The notes beneath the pieces are model-generated. The model was given only the letters and a program-made list of their open reading frames with translations. It ran no database searches and was not told the origin of the DNA. A stretch of 64,000 nucleotides of DNA from Albifimbria verrucaria (Eukaryota; Ascomycota; Sordariomycetes; Hypocreales; Stachybotryaceae). Below are positions 36,525-48,361 of this stretch, in pieces (the first letter of the stretch is position 1; each line of letters opens with the position of its first letter). The DNA is taken from assembly GCA_020081605.1 (NCBI GenBank), contig JAHREC010000016.1, forward strand, positions 1,426,001-1,490,000, read 5' to 3'. Made by a program: the position numbers and the translations under genes.

Positions 36525-38356
36525 TCACAGCTTGGAACTACGCTCCTGCTTTTGCAACAACTCATCACCCAGCTTTGCCATCTCAAATTTCCTTACCTTA
36601 CCGCTTCCTGTTAGGGCACGTTTGCAGGCACTCCGTCCTCGCCCAGCCAAAAGATATGAGTCGGAGACTTGTGTGCGCCGAGTCGCTTCCGTACCCAGTC
36701 CCTCAGCTCTTGGGTCTCTGGCTTCGGCTTGTTCTGTGCTCGCTCAAGGAATGCTCCGACAACCTCGCCGTAATGCTTGTTTTTCAAGCCGACGACTACA
36801 GCTCCTGAGATTGAAGGGTGAGCTACAAGTCGCTCCTCGATTTCGAGAGGATAAATGTTCTCGCCACCTAATATCAAGTTAGATGCCGAAAGAAACAATG
36901 GTGTAATGTAAGCAATAGTCTTACCCCGAATGATGATATCCTTGAAGCGGCCTGTGATGGTGCAGTAACCGTTTTGATCGAAGACAGCCTCGTCTCCGGT
37001 ATGAAGCCACAGCACTCCTGCAGCATCCCGTACCATTGTCTCGTTTGTCTTCTCCGAATTATTCCAGTATCCAGCCTGAAGCTGGTAGCCAGCAATGCAG
37101 AGCTCACCACGAGTGCCTATCGGGACAATGTTTCCATCCCGATCAACGATTTTGGCGTGGGCGTGGGGCATGAGCGTTCCCACTGTCGTCAGCCTCTTCT
37201 GCATGGCGTCGTCCGTGAAGGCATTGAAACAAGTTGGCGATGCCTCAGTTAAGCCATAACTGCTAGTGAACTCAGTCATACCGAATTTGTTTACGAGTAG
37301 TTCCATTAGGTAGCGAGGCACCGGTGCACCAGCGATAATGCCTGTGCGTAGTCTGTCGCAGTTGAAACCTTCGGGGAACTGAGCTTGAAAGAGTGAATCA
37401 AACATGGCTGGCACACCGTGGACAGCCGTGCACGACTCATCTGAAATTGCCTGAAGAGTGGAAGGAATGTCAAAAACCTCAGCCGGATAGACGATTTTGC
37501 CTCCATGGGTGATGATGGCTAGGAGACCAAGCACAAGGCCGAAGCAGTGGAATAGAGGAGGTGGACAGCACAGCACATCATCGGGAGTTAATCGCATACG
37601 ATCTCCAATGAAGCGAGAATTGTTAACCAAGTTACTGATAATGGTTAGTTTAGGACACCTGATCAGTTGGATAGAGCTTAACTTACTGATGTGTGAGCAT
37701 GGCGGCCTTGGGAAGCCCAGTCGTTCCGCTTGTAAACTGCAGGTTCACTACTTGATGTGGTAGCACTCGGCTCATTGCTTGGTACAGTCGATCATGGCTC
37801 TTGCGGGAGCCTGCCTTGACCAGGGCATCGTAAGTCGGATAGGAGCCAGCTTCGCCCCTGAGCATCACCACCCTCGGCCCGTTGCCCTCGTTAACCAGCT
37901 CTGCCAGCAATCGTGTGTTGTCGAGTCTTCCGATTGTTCTTGTCGTGAAAAAGACCTTACAGTCGGAGAATTTGAGACCGTACATGGCTTCCGTAGGAGT
38001 GTAAGTGTTGTTAAGAATGACGAGAATGGCACCAATCTTTGCGACGGCGAAGAACACGGCCGCATACTGCTCACAGTTACCAGCCATGATGCCAACACGG
38101 TCGCCGACGCCAATGCCCATATCCAGCAGAGACTGAGCCAGCGAAGAGCTCTGCTGGTTGAGCTCGTTGTATGTCCATCGCGCACCGGTCCAGGGGATCA
38201 CGATGCACTCTCGGGTTCCGTGTTGGTAGGTTTGCAGCTCGAGAAGCTCGCCAAGGGTGAGATCCACGAGGGAGGGTCGACCGGGCCGTGGAGGAGAGAC
38301 AGCCTCTCTTTGGTGGGAGCCTCCTGAGGTTGGATGACTGCTTGCTCAGACGCCAT
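36525..38356 (-). CDS. sidI: SidI-type acyl-CoA (mevalonyl-CoA) ligase
   Basis: AMP-forming acyl-CoA synthetase that activates mevalonate for siderophore assembly. Three exons (38356-37687, 37634-36925, 36867-36525) give 574 residues. Motifs: FTSGTTGLPKAAML (P-loop), YGLTEASP, LHTGDEA and GRFKDIIIRGGENIYP. Frame slips of one base lie near 38283-38287 (after LLHGP) and at the C run 36614-36616. The second slip hides the true end: corrected, the protein continues 28 residues from a conserved TGSGKVRK segment, whose lysine is the usual catalytic one, to a C-terminal SSKL, a canonical peroxisomal PTS1. Uncorrected, it would stop at 36611 without the lysine and the signal. Divergent from sidD; their promoter carries three ATCWGATAA sites. 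Confidence 0.9.
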
Positions 38357-38758
38357 GATGTGAGAATTGATCAGAACAGTGCATCTACACAAATGGATAT
38401 GCAGCAGCAAGAACAACAACTGTTCAAAGTGTGATCGTGTGTGTGCTCGCGAACGACTCTGATCCTGCCGGAGCTCATCAGATTTAGTTCATACTCAGGC
38501 TTGCTAATGATCCTCCCGCTCTAACGGGTCTTGTCCCCAGGCTTTTGCCCCAGAGGACGGCATCATACGTGTAAGTGCGCCGACGACCCATGTGGAGTCC
38601 CACAATTATGACTTGTTTGCCTCGTCTAATTTTTTCTTTCCTCTTCGGTCTGAAGGACAGCCTCTGACAAAAATTCCCTCGTCTAATGCATCTGCAGGGA
38701 CCCTGTCGTTCGTCATGGGCTCCGAAAGAGGCCGAACAAAGGCGCATCTAATCTGATG

Positions 38759-38767
38759 ATCAGATAA
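38759..38767 (+). promoter_or_regulatory. SreA-type GATA site ATCAGATAA
   Basis: Perfect ATCWGATAA about 400 bases upstream of the sidI start. A near-match ATCTGATGA sits directly before it (38751-38759). Confidence 0.75.
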
Positions 38768-39424
38768 GATTGAGCCCCACCTCTTACGTTTCACCAGCAA
38801 ATCCGACGACAGTGGATCAACCAGCCCTTACGCCATTCGTATAGCTGCAGCAGCTGGTGTGTAGCCCGAGGCCGGCTCCATGGATCTTCATTTCATCCAG
38901 ATGTACCGATACATGGCGGGCAAGGGAGGGGTGTCCAATGCTCCGTTGCGTCTATCCAAACCGGGACAGCATCTCCGGTTGTTGTCCGTAGCCGTGGCTA
39001 TGATGGGCTACTGAACCGCTCATCGACCCTGAATTGAGCGACTTCCCCGTAGGGTCTGCGAGCTGCTCACTCGATTGGCCGTCCCCACGGTGCTCGAGGG
39101 TTATGCATATGCTGGTTCGTTTGGCAACCGGCGTGGTATACATCGTCTGCACACCACAAGCAGTTCGTTGCCGCCTCGGCAGGTGTTGCAGCATGCAAGA
39201 TTGAATACAAAGCAGTAACAGTGTTGCCACAACTTGGAGATGCTGCTGTCATTCAATTGACTAACTACGAAACAAGCCAACGCTTCCCCGTCTATGACGC
39301 CGCCCAACGCTGTCCCCAGCCTTGCTCCTCAGCAAGAGTCATATTACTCAAAATATTGAGGCATTTACCATGGTCCCATCCGGTTCTGCTACTGCCGAGA
39401 AGATGACTTCAAGCGTGAAAAAAC

Positions 39425-39433
39425 TTATCAGAT
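39425..39433 (-). promoter_or_regulatory. SreA-type GATA site ATCTGATAA
   Basis: Perfect ATCWGATAA on the minus strand in the sidI/sidD promoter. Confidence 0.75.
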
Positions 39434-39490
39434 CCGCGAGACCCTGCTCGAGCGTCGCGCCATCTGGTCCACTTGGACTGGATCGCTGCG

Positions 39491-39499
39491 TTATCTGAT
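39491..39499 (-). promoter_or_regulatory. SreA-type GATA site ATCAGATAA
   Basis: Perfect ATCWGATAA on the minus strand, 66 bases from the preceding site and about 375 bases before the sidD start. Confidence 0.75.
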
Positions 39500-39872
39500 C
39501 CGAGAACGGCCGGGTTCCTCTCATGTATTCTCAAGTCTCGAGCATGAGCTAACCTGGTGACTGGGGTTCGAGCAAGGGTTGGATCGGAGCGGCCTTGGTG
39601 ACATCGCGTCCCATGGGACTCAGTAGTCAGAAGAAGCCCTTCACAAGCCGAGGTGGGAATACACAGGCGAGCCCATGCAACCATGTGGAGCGCATGCAGT
39701 TCACCCAGCAGAGTCACCTCTTGCTGGCGCTGGCATGACTTGGGAAGTGTGATCCGTAGTATGATTACGACCACGTATTTCCAGCTTCGTATTTTTCCAT
39801 CCTAATACTACACATCATCGTTTTCATTCCAAGATACCCCTTCTTTGCCTGTGTGCAACTGGCTATACAAAC

Positions 39873-42800
39873 ATGCATATCATAGATGGTGACGGCACTG
39901 GCAGTGCCAGGGCCCTCCCTTACCTGGATGAAGCGTCACTCAAGACATCTTCACTGAATTCACTAGACGCTGCTCACACACTCGAGCCTCAGACAGTTGA
40001 AAAGCACAAAGAAAGCGAAACATCGGATAGCCCAGAGTCTTCGGACCCAGCTATCATCGTACCAGACTCAGAGCAGCCTCTGAATACCACCACAGAGCCC
40101 CCATCTTCAGAGGAGGTGGTGACACCATTACCGGAAGAACAACCGCCTCAGCCTCCCTCTGCAGATTCGATACCAGAGCCCCAAGCTCATTCAAGTAAAG
40201 ACACTGACCAACTGGAAGCACAACCAGAGGAGGTTGTTACCTTCTCGGCAGATCTGCCTGTCGACCAGCCTCAACCAACAGAATCTCAAGCCACCCAGAA
40301 GGAAACCGAGGAACTCAACGAGCTGGATGAGGTTACTGATGCAGATCTAGCACAAATCTGGCAATGGAACCAAGAAGTGCCGCCTCTGCTGCAGACTTGC
40401 ATGCACGACATCTTCTCAGACCGTGCCAAAGCCCAACCCGACGCAACTGCAGTCCAGTCTTGGGATGGAAGCCTCACATATGGTGAGCTGGAGGCACTGT
40501 CATCAGCACTGGCTCGCCATCTTCGGTCTCGAGGCGCTGGAACTGGCAGCACAATCCCGCTATGCTTTGAAAAGTCCATGTGGGCTGTCGTCGCCGTCCT
40601 AGGCGTGATGAAAGCCGGTGCGACCTTCTCCCTTACGGATCCTAGCCAGCCTGAGGCGAGACTGCGTACCATTGTCGAGCAGACCAAAGCTCAGCTCATC
40701 ATTACGTCTGTGGCCCAGAGCGAGTTGGGGCACAAAATATCTACAAATGGTCAAGTCCTCGCCGTGTCACGCGATTTCCTAGACGCTCTACAAGACCAAC
40801 CTCAAGATCCCTTACCCCTGTCCCATCATCTACTCCTATGTACATTATTTTCACGTCAGGAAGCACTGGAAAGCCCAAAGGCGTTGTCATTTCACATGAA
40901 AACTACACAAGCGGCGCTATCCCGCGAGCAGAGGCCGTAGGATACAGAGCACACTCGCGAGTTTTCGACTTCCCTTCATATGCCTTCGACGTCAGCATTG
41001 ACTGCATGCTTTGCACCCTGGCGTGTGGTGGACAAGTCTGCGTTCCATCAGAAGAAGCCCGCATGAACGACCTGAGCGGAGCGATCAGGAATAGCAAGGC
41101 GAACATGGTTCACATGACGCCTTCCGTGGCGCGTGTTCTGGACGCAGATATTATCCCTTCACTGGAAGTACTTGGACTTGGTGGAGAGGCTGTTTCGGCG
41201 AGCGACGCAGCGGCCTGGAGTCAAACTACCAGTCTCATCATTGCATATGGGCCCTCTGAGTGCACTGTTGGATGTACGATCAACAACACCGTTACAGTGT
41301 CTACCGGTATTGGTGTGGGCGTTGGAGGCGTGACGTGGATCGTCGATCCAGCTGACCATGACAAGCTTGTTCCCGTAGGCTCGGTAGGCGAACTCTTGAT
41401 TGAAGGACCTCTAGTAGGAATCGGATATCTCGACGAGCCAGAAAAAACACGGGAGGTCTTTATCGAGGACCCTGCGTGGTTGACAGCCGGGCATGGATCC
41501 TTTGCAGGTCGCCGAGGACGACTGTACAAGACCGGAGATCTGGTTCGCTACGAGAGCAACAACCCTGGCTCTATTGAGTTCGTTGGAAGAAAGGATCAGC
41601 AAGTCAAGCTCCGCGGCCAGCGTGTCGAGCTCGCCGAGGTCGAGCACCATCTGCGTATCTCCCTACCCGCTGGTATCAAGGTCGCCGCTGAGGTGATCAA
41701 GCCAGAGAACGGAGCCCCTACACTTGTTGCTTTCCTATCAGAAAACAAACAGAAGCAGGACACTCAGGAGGACAGTATTTATGTTGAGCCATCACCAGAA
41801 CTGAGCGCCGCTCTTGCGAACGTTGACACCGATATGGGCTCCCGGGTGCCCAGGTATATGGTGCCTGCCGCGTTCATCACCCTCGCAGAGATGCCCTCCT
41901 TAGTATCAGGAAAGATTGACAGAAAGAAGTTGCGTGAGATAGGGTGCTCTGATCCCGCGATCTAAACTTGGTCGAAGTGACGGCCAGGACACCCTGAACG
42001 AGGAGCCAAAGACAGAGACCGAAAAGCAGCTGCAAGCAGCATGGCTGAAGGTACTCGGCGAATCTGCTGAAGTATACCGACAAAGCAACTTCTTTGGGCT
42101 GGGAGGAGACTCCTAAGGGCCATGAAACTCGTTGCTGCATCCCGCGAACAGGGTCTGGAGATTACAGTCGCAGATATCTTTACCAGCCCGACTCTATCCG
42201 AAATGGCCTCGAAGGCTGTGCAACTGACAAGTACTTCCCAGGAGGAGATCCCCCTTCTCCCTGCTTGAAAACGACTGGACCCTGGAAGACGCTCGCAATG
42301 CGGTAGCAGAGCTATGTGCTATTGACACAGATGCCGTCGAGGACATCTACCCCTGCAGCCCCTTACAGGAAGCATTGATGGCTCTCTCCGCCAAGGTCAA
42401 GGAAGCATACGTTGCCCAACGTGTGGTCGAGTTGGCAGACCGGGCAACAGGAGAGAAGCTTCTCGCGGCTTTCGAACTCGCACAGAAAGATTGTGCCATC
42501 CTCCGTACAAGAATCGTCCAGGTCCCTGGACGGGGTCTCTTCCAAGTCGTGGTCAAGGGCGGGCTTGCATGGACATCAAGCACCAGCTTGGACGAGTATC
42601 TGCACCAAGACCGAGACCAGGCCATGGAGCTCGGAAAGCCGCTTGTAAGATACGCTCTCATTGAAGATGCAGCAAGCGGCAAGGTCAGCTTCGTACTCAC
42701 GATGCATCACGCCCTCTACGATGGATGGGACATGCCCTTGGTCATTGAACGAGTTAACAAGGCATACACCGAAGGTGTCTCTATCTCACGACCAGCTGAG

Positions 42801-45535
42801 TTCAAGCACTTCATCAAATATCTCGGCAGCATGGATCGAAGCACATCAGAGACTTACTGGAGAGAACAGCTCCAAGGAGCTACCGCAACACAATTCCCCA
42901 CCCTTCCTTGGACAGGATACCAGACACGAGCCGATGCCCTTCTGGAAGTCTACGTGCCCTTATCCCACTCACCAGCGGCGAACGTCACAGTAGCCACCCT
43001 CATCAGGGCAGCGTGGGCGCTAGTAGCATCGCAATACATGACCAGCAGCGACGTAGTCTTTGGCGAGACCCTGACCGGCCGCAACGCCCCCATCATCGGC
43101 GCCGAGGAGATCGAAGGCCCTATGATCACCACCGTACCGGTGCGAGTCCAAGTCGACCCCGAGATGCCTATTTCCGAGTACCTGCGCCAGGTCCAGGAGC
43201 AGACCGTGGCACAAATCCCCACGAGCACTTCGGTCTGCAGCACATCCGAAGGGTCAGCCCCGATGCCTTGGAAGCCTGTGAGTTGCGCACCGGCCTGGTC
43301 CTGCACCCCAGCACGGACGGCGAGGTTCAAGTGGACGCCGAGTTGCCCGCGAACCGACTCATCCCAGCAGGAGACGCCGAGGCAGCCCAAGAAGCCCTGA
43401 AGTTCAACACCTATGCTCTTATGCTTGTGTGCTCCATCGATCCCAAGGGCTTCCTTGTCATGGCCAGTTTCGACTCCAAGACGGTTAGCAGCCCTCTCAT
43501 GGATAGGGCTCTGAACCAATTCAAGCTTGTATGTCAGGCATTATGTGAGAAGACATCAGAAAATCTCGAGCAAGTTGCTTGCTTGACAGATGATGACTTG
43601 ACTGGTCTGCGAGCTCTCGTCAATGACCCGCGGTCCACGGAGGGTCTTCAGGAGTACAAGGATATCGAATTCGTGTACATCATTAACGCCCATGATTCAA
43701 ACAGACTTGCGCCTATTGGAGCCATTGGAGAGCTTCTTGTACAGACCAACGCAGAGCTTGACCTCCCCAAGCTAACTCCGCCATCCTGGTTGACTCAGAT
43801 ACACAATGCTCAGCCATCCCAAGCTCCTATCTATCAGACAGGCAAGCTGGCAAAATACAGCCCTGAAGGCGTCATCACGCTCACTGGCACCGTCGACGCA
43901 CAGTCTGACCTCACCTCGCCCAAACAGCGGGCCTCTGCCTCGCGTGTCTCCGCAACATCGCGCAAGCAGAAGAAGCTCCGAAGTCTCTGGAGCCGCGTGC
44001 TGCGAGTGCCAGACGAGGAGATTGGCCTCAATGACAGCTTCTTCCTGCTGGGTGGTGACTCTATTGCAGCCATGAAGCTGGTGTCCGAGGCGCGACTAGA
44101 CGGTGTTATGCTCACGGTGGTGCAAGTTTTTGAGAAGCGCTCGCTATACGACATGGCGAATGCCATGGAGGAGACTGAGGCCCAGCCTACTGCAGTGGAG
44201 GAAGCACAGCCTTTCTCATTACTGGACGTGCCCGACAGTACTACTTTCGTTGACGGCGTGGTCCGCCCACAGCTTGCAGACGCCGGTGCAAAGGTTCTCA
44301 ACGTCTTACCCGCCCGTCCCTTGCAGGAGATCGCCGTGAGGGGTACGACACAGATTCCTCGCTTCTCCGCCCGATACGAGCTGATGTACTTCGACGGTGC
44401 CGTGGACCGTGCCCGCGTGATGCAAAGCTGCCAAGGCCTCGTCTCCCGAAACGAGATCCTACGAACCGTCTTCGTCGAGGACGCGGGGCAGTGCTACAGC
44501 GTGGTGCTGGAGGAGCTCCAGCCCGAGTTCGTCGAGTATGAGGTAGACTGTGCCGTGGATGTCTTCGCCAAGCAGCTCTGCCGCCTCGATGTCTTGACCA
44601 AGATGCCTCTAGGATCGAGCTTTGTGAAGTGGTTCTTCATCAAGGGAGCCAACAACCAGTCCTGCCTGATCTTCAGGCTCTCTCACGCGCAATACGATGA
44701 GATTTGTCTCCCGATCATGCTCCGACAGCTCTCCGACCTGTACGAAGGCCGACCAACCCAAGACACTGTTCCCTTCTCGTCGTATGTGGCACATATCCTA
44801 CGCAACAACATCCCCAACAGCATCGACTACTGGCGCGAGCTACTTGCAGGCTCGTCTATGACGCTCTTCCGACCGGACATACCTGTCCATAAGACAAACC
44901 ACTTCGCCATCGAACAGACCGTTGACATATCGTCCCGCTCGCGAGACATGACCGTTGCAACACTCCCCACCGCCGCCTGGGCACTGTGTCTCGCACGCCA
45001 CTTATCTCTTCGCGATGTCACCTTTGGCGAAGTTGTCAGTGGGCGCAACGTTGATTTCCCGGGCGCCTCTGCCGTGACAGGCCCATGCTGGCAATACGTC
45101 CCCGTACGTGTGCGCTTCTCGCCGGACTGGACCGTTGCCGACCTCCTCGCCCACGTGCAGCACCAACACGTTGCGAGCGCCGCGCACGAGGGTATGGGCC
45201 TGCGCGAGATCGTCGCCCAGTGCTGCCCGGACTGGCCTGCTGAGACAGAGTGGTTTGACACGGTGGTGCACCAGGACGTAGACCACGTCGAGAGCCTCGG
45301 GTTCCAGGACGCCGCAGCAGTCACGAGCAAGGGCGGCCCTCGAGTTGAGACGGTATACCCCCATGAAGAGCCGCTGCGAGAGTGGAAGATGCAGGCCTTC
45401 ATCAGCGGCGACAAGCTCACGCTGGAGCTGGTGACTATGGAGAGCTGGGGTGAGTACGCCAAGGGCTTATTGGAGGAGTTGGCCGAGGTAACAAGGCTGC
45501 TTGTGAGAGATCCTCATGCCAAACTGTTCCCTTGA
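39873..45535 (+). CDS. sidD: NPS6/SidD-type extracellular siderophore synthetase (NRPS)
   Basis: Nonribosomal peptide synthetase that joins N5-acyl-N5-hydroxyornithine units into a fusarinine- or coprogen-type siderophore. About 1889 residues, intronless. Order (approximate corrected residues): acidic Pro/Glu-rich leader 1-165; A domain 170-690 with TSGSTGKPKG, YGPSECT, YKTGDLVRY and GKIDRKKL; T domain, FFGLGGDS near 745; C domain with HHALYDG near 944 and GETLTGRN; degenerate A remnant about 1250-1350 (GAIGELLVQ, YQTGKLAKY, no A3 core); T domain, FFLLGGDS near 1394; terminal C domain with SHAQYDE near 1605, where the usual Gly is Glu. This A-T-C-dA-T-C order is that of NPS6. Deficits: one base at 40815-40818, two near 41942-41944, one at 42112-42113, two at 42250-42256, one at 43217-43220; the seven bases restore a multiple of three. 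Confidence 0.93.
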
Positions 45536-45991
45536 GAATAGGATAACCTACATGTTTGTATATATGACGCTGTCCCTACATTAGATGAGAGATCAGCAAT
45601 CGTAATGTTCCCATTGAGCCATGCATTCTTACAAGCGACGGTCAGAGAGACGAGCGATCAGTGAAAGTCAAAATGATTAATTGCTGTTGCTATGTATATG
45701 ATTGCGTCCCAGACAAAGTCCCAGAGAAAGATGGAGAGCAAAAGCACAGCTCAACTCCCACCATGATTAACTATGTGAAGTCACAGCGCCTCCCAATGAG
45801 CCTATAACAACCGGGGTATATATGTGACCATGCAGCGCCATTTGCCTTTTGCAAGCACACGCCTGTCGTAGCGGACGTCCCCTTCGTGATCAGATTCAAT
45901 TCACAAGCCGGAGCTCTCAACCAGCGTAATATTACCACTCTGTCCATCCTCGTATATGCAGTTTCATTCCAGTTTATGCATTAGATATGCT
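45536..45991. other. Intergenic, convergent 3' ends
   Basis: 456 bases between the converging sidD and Gag1-like genes; right edge of the siderophore cluster. AT-rich 3' flanks, no gene seen. Confidence 0.5.
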
Positions 45992-47455
45992 TTATTTCTT
46001 CTCGCCCGAGTGGGTGACTTCCACCTGGTGTGACGAGGAATTGAAGCCCAGAGCACGCTGCAAGCTTCGTCTTATGCCCTTGCCTGCGTTGGACTCGTCG
46101 CCCTTGTCCCGGCCGAGGAGACCAAAACTCATGCGGCGAGCAACACTGCCGCCATGTTCACTCGAGGCGGTCTTCTTCTTTTGCGAGCTGCAAGAGCACT
46201 TTCAAGTACTGCTGGCTGAGGAGGCCATTCGCCGTCACGCTTCCAGCCAGCAACGCATGATCGCAGCATGTCGGATAGGTTGATGGGGCATGAAGGCTGT
46301 AGGCTATGAATGATGACCTTGTCATAGAGATTAAGGTAAAGCGAAGGCGTGATAGAAGCTCGCAGGGGATTGTGGGGTGGGAGCAAAGGTGGCCTGACTG
46401 GGAGCAGGGTCTGAATCGCATACTCCTGAACAGATGGAGGAGTAGAAGGGGTCGTATCACTCGTCTGCTGCTTGCTCAGCTCCTTCTCATCATCTTTGCC
46501 AACAGATGACCCATCAGACAAGGCGGCAGAGCCATCCCTGCTGTGTGCTTGACTAGTGATGCTGGTAGATGCGGGCGGCGATGATGACATGGAACGACGG
46601 AAAAACAGACGGCGTGGAGAGCGTGGAGATACAGCGGCAGCGGTAGAGGGCGGTTTCACTCGTACCCGTACCGTACGGGCACCGGTCCAGGCGTTGCGCC
46701 TGGCCTCGAAGCATGCCAAGCCTTCGTTCCATGCCATCTCGTCCCGGACCTCTCTCCGCCTCTGCGCACGCTTCTTCTGCATTGTCGCAAAGACGGAGGA
46801 CCCGACCGCATCGGGGCTCTCGAAACGGTAGGGAGAGGTTGGTGATTTTAGGGTCTCGTCGTCGGACAGATCAGACGCCCAGTCAAGGCGGGGTTGAAAA
46901 TGAGTCGGATCTTCTGAGACAATGCTATATATGGACTCGGCATCATCTTGGTTGTCTCGTGCACTGCCTTCGAGTGAATCTTCGCTGAGGTCGGCATCGT
47001 CATCAACTTGATAGCCATCGTCATCGCGCGTTTCATCCTGAACAGGGCCTGCTGGCTCAACGGTCAGAGAGGCAGCTGCGTCGGCTTCGGTGGTGGTGTT
47101 GGCCGGATTCGGAGTTTTGTCCTGATCAAGTTCTGGCTTTGCCGACTGCGCCTGCTCCTCCTGCGGCGATTTCTCGGCTTGTGGTGGCTCAATTCCAGGC
47201 TTGGCAGCTTCCTCTGATTGTGACGGTTTTGGCTGAGACTTGACAGGCTCGGGTGGCCAGTTGAAGACCCAATCGTTCTTGATTTTGGCAGCAAGGTAGC
47301 GCTTGACGGCTACTTTTGCTTGGTCTTATCTCTGCTGAGAAGATCGGCATGTTCCTCGCCTGCCCAGTCTGGGGTGGCCGGGGTAGGTCATGCTGACTGT
47401 GACGCAACTTTGCGAGAGGGGACTTGGGCCCTTTGTAAAAGTCGGAGAAAATCAT
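45992..47455 (-). CDS. Gag1-like clamp domain protein (former DUF4050)
   Basis: Fungal protein with a Gag1-like clamp domain; biochemical role unknown. About 488 residues, one exon. N-terminus MIFSDFYKGPKSPLAKLRHS is typical of the family. A first conserved patch, AVKRYLAAKIKNDWVFNWPPEP, precedes a disordered acidic region. The clamp region has FESPDAVGSSV, MAWNEGLACFEARRNAWTGAR, LYDKVIIHSLQPSCPINLSDM and GWKRDGEWPPQP (around residues 190-410, with a Ser-rich insert), then a basic RKRRRPPR patch. Single-base deficits near 47349-47351, 47311-47316 and 46130-46131 break the frame; the three corrections restore a multiple of three and a conserved tail ending near 45992. Confidence 0.8.
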
Positions 47456-48361
47456 GGTTGGGTCGATATGTGGTCTAAAGGGAAAAAGAGGCTAACGCGG
47501 GCAGCGGACGGCGACTCTGGTATAATCCCTGGGGGAAGCGTTCGTCGAGAAGTCGCGAGTTGTATGCAATCTAGGAGTGGTGCTTGGCCAAGATGCCTTG
47601 ATAGGAGATAGGAGGCGCTCTGCTGTGGCGAAACGTCGTGCGGTTGCGCAAAGTGCTATCCGTACGGGTTCGGCAGTGAAACTTCGGTAACGATTGGTCG
47701 CTTTGGCACGACGGACGGGGAGTCAAAACATGATCGAGGTGGTACGACTGCGAGGCAAGCAATAGAAAACTCCACCCAGGACTCTTTGCGACGTGAAACC
47801 AGGGAGGTGGGACGCAGGTGGGAAGGGAGAGAAGATAGGGAGAGGGTCAAGGACGAGAAGCGGGTGTTGGCGATACGTCTGCTGGGAAGATGCAGCCGCG
47901 GCAAGGAAAGGATGCTGGGAGAGGGGAGTTGGTGGTGAAGACGAGAAGAGGCGGCGGTGGTGGTGGTGGTGTTGGTGGTAGAGGTAGTGCTAGGTGGTAG
48001 GTAGGTAATGGTCCTAGTCCTGGTCCTGTAGTGGAGGTGGAGGACAAGGTTTGATCACGAGATCAGCGAGCGGAAACGGTTGCAGCGATTAGCGCTACGA
48101 GGCTAGGATGGGTAATGCAGGTAGAAGGACCCGAGTACCGGTAGGGGCGCAAGCAATAATAAGCCAGTGGCAACAACGTTGAGGGTGATGAGCGGCCTGG
48201 ACCGTGTGCTCTGGAGCGTGTCTCCCACTCGTCTTGTGTCTGTGCCTATCCTGCGTGCTGTATGTTTGGTACAGGATGGTGGAGTGTATGCGTGTAAGGG
48301 TGCTCTCTCTCTCTAATTTTTTATTTGTTCTCCGTCCAGCCTCACACTGCTAGCCGTGACC

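Larger units (their letters stand above)
38357..39872. promoter_or_regulatory. Divergent promoter: sidI / sidD (NPS6)
   Basis: 1.5 kb with three perfect ATCWGATAA motifs (38759, 39425, 39491), one near sidI and two 370-450 bases before the synthetase. A CCAAT box lies at 38935-38939. No gene seen. Confidence 0.7.

Noticed and set aside
39873..45535. NRPS as several separate genes or as a case of programmed frameshifting
   Set aside because: The pieces join in the exact domain order of NPS6, and each break is a small deficit at or near a short homopolymer run, as in unrelated genes across the window. Base-calling error explains it better.
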